This document shows positions 62,141 to 64,000 of a stretch of 64,000 nucleotides of DNA, piece by piece. How positions within the stretch are numbered: position 1 is the first letter of the stretch; every line of letters starts with the position of its first letter. The DNA is from Paenibacillus sp. FSL H7-0737 (GTDB lineage: Bacteria > Bacillota > Bacilli > Paenibacillales > Paenibacillaceae): the NCBI RefSeq assembly GCF_000758545.1, contig NZ_CP009279.1:5022001-5086000 (forward strand), read 5' to 3'. The notes beneath the pieces are model-generated. The model did no database searches, was not told the origin of the DNA, and worked only from the letters and a program-made list of their open reading frames with translations. The position numbers and the translations under genes were made by a program.

Positions 62141-62290
62141 TTAAAATATACAGGCTTTTGTAATGATGACCAGCAGGATAAAGAGCACCAAGATTGCACC
62201 TGTGGATGTAAAAGCTCCACCAACAAAACGTTCAGGTTCACGTTCACGTTCACGTTCTCCAATACCGCATCCACCAACAAATTCGCCCAT
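62141..62290 (-). CDS. YjcZ-like miniprotein 4 with ER repeat
   Basis: 49 residues, ATG 62290 after AGGAGGAATTCACGA. MGEFVGGCGIG, then a charged ERERER repeat encoded by tandem GTTCAC-type hexamers (about 62229-62258), then the family helix STGAILVLFILLVIITKA. Lies 27 bases upstream of copy 3, probably co-transcribed. Confidence 0.8.
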   Translation of the reverse strand: MGEFVGGCGIGEREREREPERFVGGAFTSTGAILVLFILLVIITKACIF

Positions 62291-62373
62291 TCGTGAATTC
62301 CTCCTTTGTAATTGAATACAAATGTAGGATATGCCAGTTTTCTGATCGTGCTTGGGTATATGAGAGATGAAAT

Positions 62374-62406
62374 TAACCCCGCTAACCAATTAAGGTAGAC
62401 GGGGTA
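62374..62406 (-). terminator. Terminator
   Basis: ACCCCG pairs with CGGGGT with further inner pairing; TTAATTT follows on the minus strand. Ends the small membrane genes to its right. Confidence 0.65.
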
Positions 62407-62506
62407 TTTGATAGACACATTTATGCTAAAACTAAATTCAAATTCATTTCTGATGTAATAAACATCAGCAACCTTAACCTCCCATTCCTGGACTGGACCC
62501 TCACAA

Positions 62507-62602
62507 TTAATTACGCAGTTGGCCAGAAACACCTTTTCTGTTTTTCAAATAGTTATATCCGCCAATAGATATGAGGGCTCCACACAACATTACAACCATC
62601 AA
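62507..62602 (-). CDS. Possible 31-residue membrane protein
   Basis: TTG 62602, nine bases after GAGGA, opens MMVVMLCGALISIGGYNYLK and ends in a basic tail. One membrane helix. Short and unrecognised; lies 52 bases after the next gene on the same strand. Confidence 0.3.
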   Translation of the reverse strand: MMVVMLCGALISIGGYNYLKNRKGVSGQLRN

Positions 62603-62654
62603 AGATGGTCGTTCCTCATTCGCAACATCATAAAAAATAATGAAAAGCCTGGTT

Positions 62655-62798
62655 TCATTTTCTCTGCTTTATGTATTTCTTAATCAAATAAAACAATACA
62701 AATCCTAACAACACCAAGCCAAGTATGGTGATCCATAGAATCGTTGGATTCCCTACGAAAAAGTATGTATTTCTGTATTGAAAATCTTCATTGCTCAT
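62655..62798 (-). CDS. Small membrane protein, 47 residues
   Basis: ATG 62798 after AAGGAGC. A short soluble start, one membrane helix (ILWITILGLVLLGFVLFYLI) and a basic tail KKYIKQRK. Not recognised. Confidence 0.55.
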   Translation of the reverse strand: MSNEDFQYRNTYFFVGNPTILWITILGLVLLGFVLFYLIKKYIKQRK

Positions 62799-62828
62799 CA
62801 GTATAAAGCTCCTTGTTCTACGAACTAT

Positions 62829-63473
62829 CTATTTCTTCGCAGCCCATCGTTTTTCAACTTTGAAGCCCTTCTTAATTACTTTATTATCCCATGAATCCAG
62901 TATAATCCTGGGCTCTGACTCAAGGATATCCTTTGCTTTATCAATCTGCCCTGACTTGAAAAAGTTTATAATTTCTATAAGGTCACTTCTACTATGTAAT
63001 CTTACGGCGTTATAACTAGCAAGTTCTTCACACGCTGAGGTATATTGGTTTGAGGATATTACCATGGACTTTTTTGCCCTGTAATATCTCATGGAACTAT
63101 AGATCTCTTGAACAGCTCCTAACCCTACTGGATAAGAATAACGCTTTGCCTGAACGACATTTCGAACCCCCTCCCCGTCTGTAAACACTAAGTCAGATCC
63201 AAAATCTCTGCCTCCTCTCGTTTTATATGCATCACTATAACCCATGGCCAAAAATAAACGATACAGATATTCTACAAAGCCAGTTCCGTCTTCCATTCGG
63301 TCTATGTCCTGGATCGTAATCTTAAGTGGATCAATTACTATACTTTGGGGAGGGTAACTCTTCTTTCTAGATAAAACTTTGAATACAAAAATAGCAGTAA
63401 TAATAGCAAGAATAACCAACAAAATTATCATTTTTGTCAACCAGCAACCCCCATTAATATAAGAACCTCGCAT
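62829..63473 (-). CDS. Membrane-anchored Mrr-like restriction endonuclease
   Basis: 214 residues. N-terminal membrane helix (MIILLVILAIITAIFVFKVL), then a PD-(D/E)xK nuclease domain of the Mrr/RE_Mrr type: GFVEYLYRLFLAMGY, GRDFGSDLV (Asp) and NVVQAKRY (QxK). The start ATG overlaps the stop of the GNAT gene (TAATG); an internal TTG after GGGGG is an alternative. May cut foreign or modified DNA, though membrane anchoring suggests a different job. Confidence 0.85.
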   Translation of the reverse strand: MRGSYINGGCWLTKMIILLVILAIITAIFVFKVLSRKKSYPPQSIVIDPLKITIQDIDRMEDGTGFVEYLYRLFLAMGYSDAYKTRGGRDFGSDLVFTDGEGVRNVVQAKRYSYPVGLGAVQEIYSSMRYYRAKKSMVISSNQYTSACEELASYNAVRLHSRSDLIEIINFFKSGQIDKAKDILESEPRIILDSWDNKVIKKGFKVEKRWAAKK

Positions 63474-63949
63474 TAACTAATGAATACTTGTGTTCTTCTT
63501 CCTACTTCAATTCGTTCAGTAAATTTTCCTCCTGTATATTCTTCTATTGCCTTTTTCCAAAAGAGTTGAGCGGGCTTGTTGTTATCTATTTGGTAAACTT
63601 CCCATTTTCCCTGGTGCATATCAAATATATCTTTAGCAACCAATCTCCCTAATCCCAGCCTACGATACTTCTTCGCAATAAAAAATTCAGCAATAGAAAA
63701 ATATGCGTCATCTTCTTCCCGATTTTTTAATTTGACTAAGACAAATCCAACAATTTTCCCATTGAGACTGATTAAATATGGATAATTGGGGTCTTTAGAC
63801 CAATATTCATCAATTGGATAATTACCATATTTACCGTTTGCCTCAAACTGCAACTCCATAAATTCTGAGAAATCATAAATATAGAATTGTAACAGGTTGC
63901 TGAGTATTTCTTTATGTTCCAAGGTTGCTATTTTGATTTCATAGTCCAT
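63473..63949 (-). CDS. GNAT-family N-acetyltransferase
   Basis: About 158 residues with the acetyl-CoA-binding motif FIAKKYRRLGLGRLVAKDIF (R/Q-x-x-G-x-G/A) near 95-115. ATG 63949 is 12 bases after AGAGGG; the ATG at 63961 abuts that site. Overlaps the Mrr-like gene by TAATG, so the two are translationally coupled. Substrate unknown. Confidence 0.88.
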   Translation of the reverse strand: MDYEIKIATLEHKEILSNLLQFYIYDFSEFMELQFEANGKYGNYPIDEYWSKDPNYPYLISLNGKIVGFVLVKLKNREEDDAYFSIAEFFIAKKYRRLGLGRLVAKDIFDMHQGKWEVYQIDNNKPAQLFWKKAIEEYTGGKFTERIEVGRRTQVFIS

Positions 63950-64000
63950 GTTTGATACCATCCCTCTGTAGATTCAACTATCGTTTCCCGTTAGTTAAGT

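Overview
The window looks like a chromosome segment of a Paenibacillus-type soil Firmicute. The evidence is S-layer-homology (SLH) anchored glycosidases, YesM/YesN-type two-component systems next to CUT1 sugar ABC transporters, small sporulation and motility proteins of the YjcZ and YjfB types, a NucB-type nuclease, strong AGGAGG ribosome sites and many TTG/GTG starts. Names come from motifs read by eye; no database search was run.

Bases 1-42,900 form a carbohydrate-utilisation region. In order: an alpha-galactosidase (GH36, cut by the window edge), a GH2 beta-mannosidase with a divergent AraC regulator, a first transporter (two permeases and a binding lipoprotein) with a divergent sensor kinase, a 1602-residue SLH-anchored alpha-galactosidase-like enzyme, the probable partner response regulator, a GH95 enzyme with its AraC regulator, a cytosolic alpha-galactosidase-like enzyme, a second GH95 enzyme, a GH110-like alpha-1,3-galactosidase, an SGNH esterase, a second transporter, an XRE repeat protein, a membrane-anchored AraC regulator, a sugar-nucleotide-type epimerase and a 1301-residue SLH-anchored GH27 alpha-galactosidase. 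The inferred flow is: wall-anchored enzymes trim alpha-galactosyl residues outside, two transporters import oligosaccharides, and cytosolic GH36, GH95, GH110, GH2 and an esterase finish the job. Dyad sites resembling CcpA cre boxes precede most units. Two different promoter modules are each duplicated, and a ~205-bp four-palindrome element occurs twice in opposite orientation.

Bases 43,000-45,600 hold a TPR protein whose 3' end overlaps a small secreted propeptide gene, the layout of RRNPP (Rap-Phr/AimR-AimP type) peptide signalling. An IS3-family element sits in the 3' end of the propeptide gene.

Bases 45,600-64,000 are housekeeping and accessory genes: an oxidoreductase, a frameshifted membrane protein, an intact tRNA-Leu and a decayed copy flanking a diguanylate cyclase, an M15 peptidase, a GH26 mannanase with PA14, a cytidine-deaminase-like protein, NucB, YjfB, an ImmA/IrrE protease, an ECF sigma/anti-sigma pair, four YjcZ-like miniproteins, a tRNA 3' half joined to a WYL-like gene fragment, and a GNAT plus a membrane Mrr-like nuclease. 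No CRISPR array, rRNA or convincing prophage was seen.
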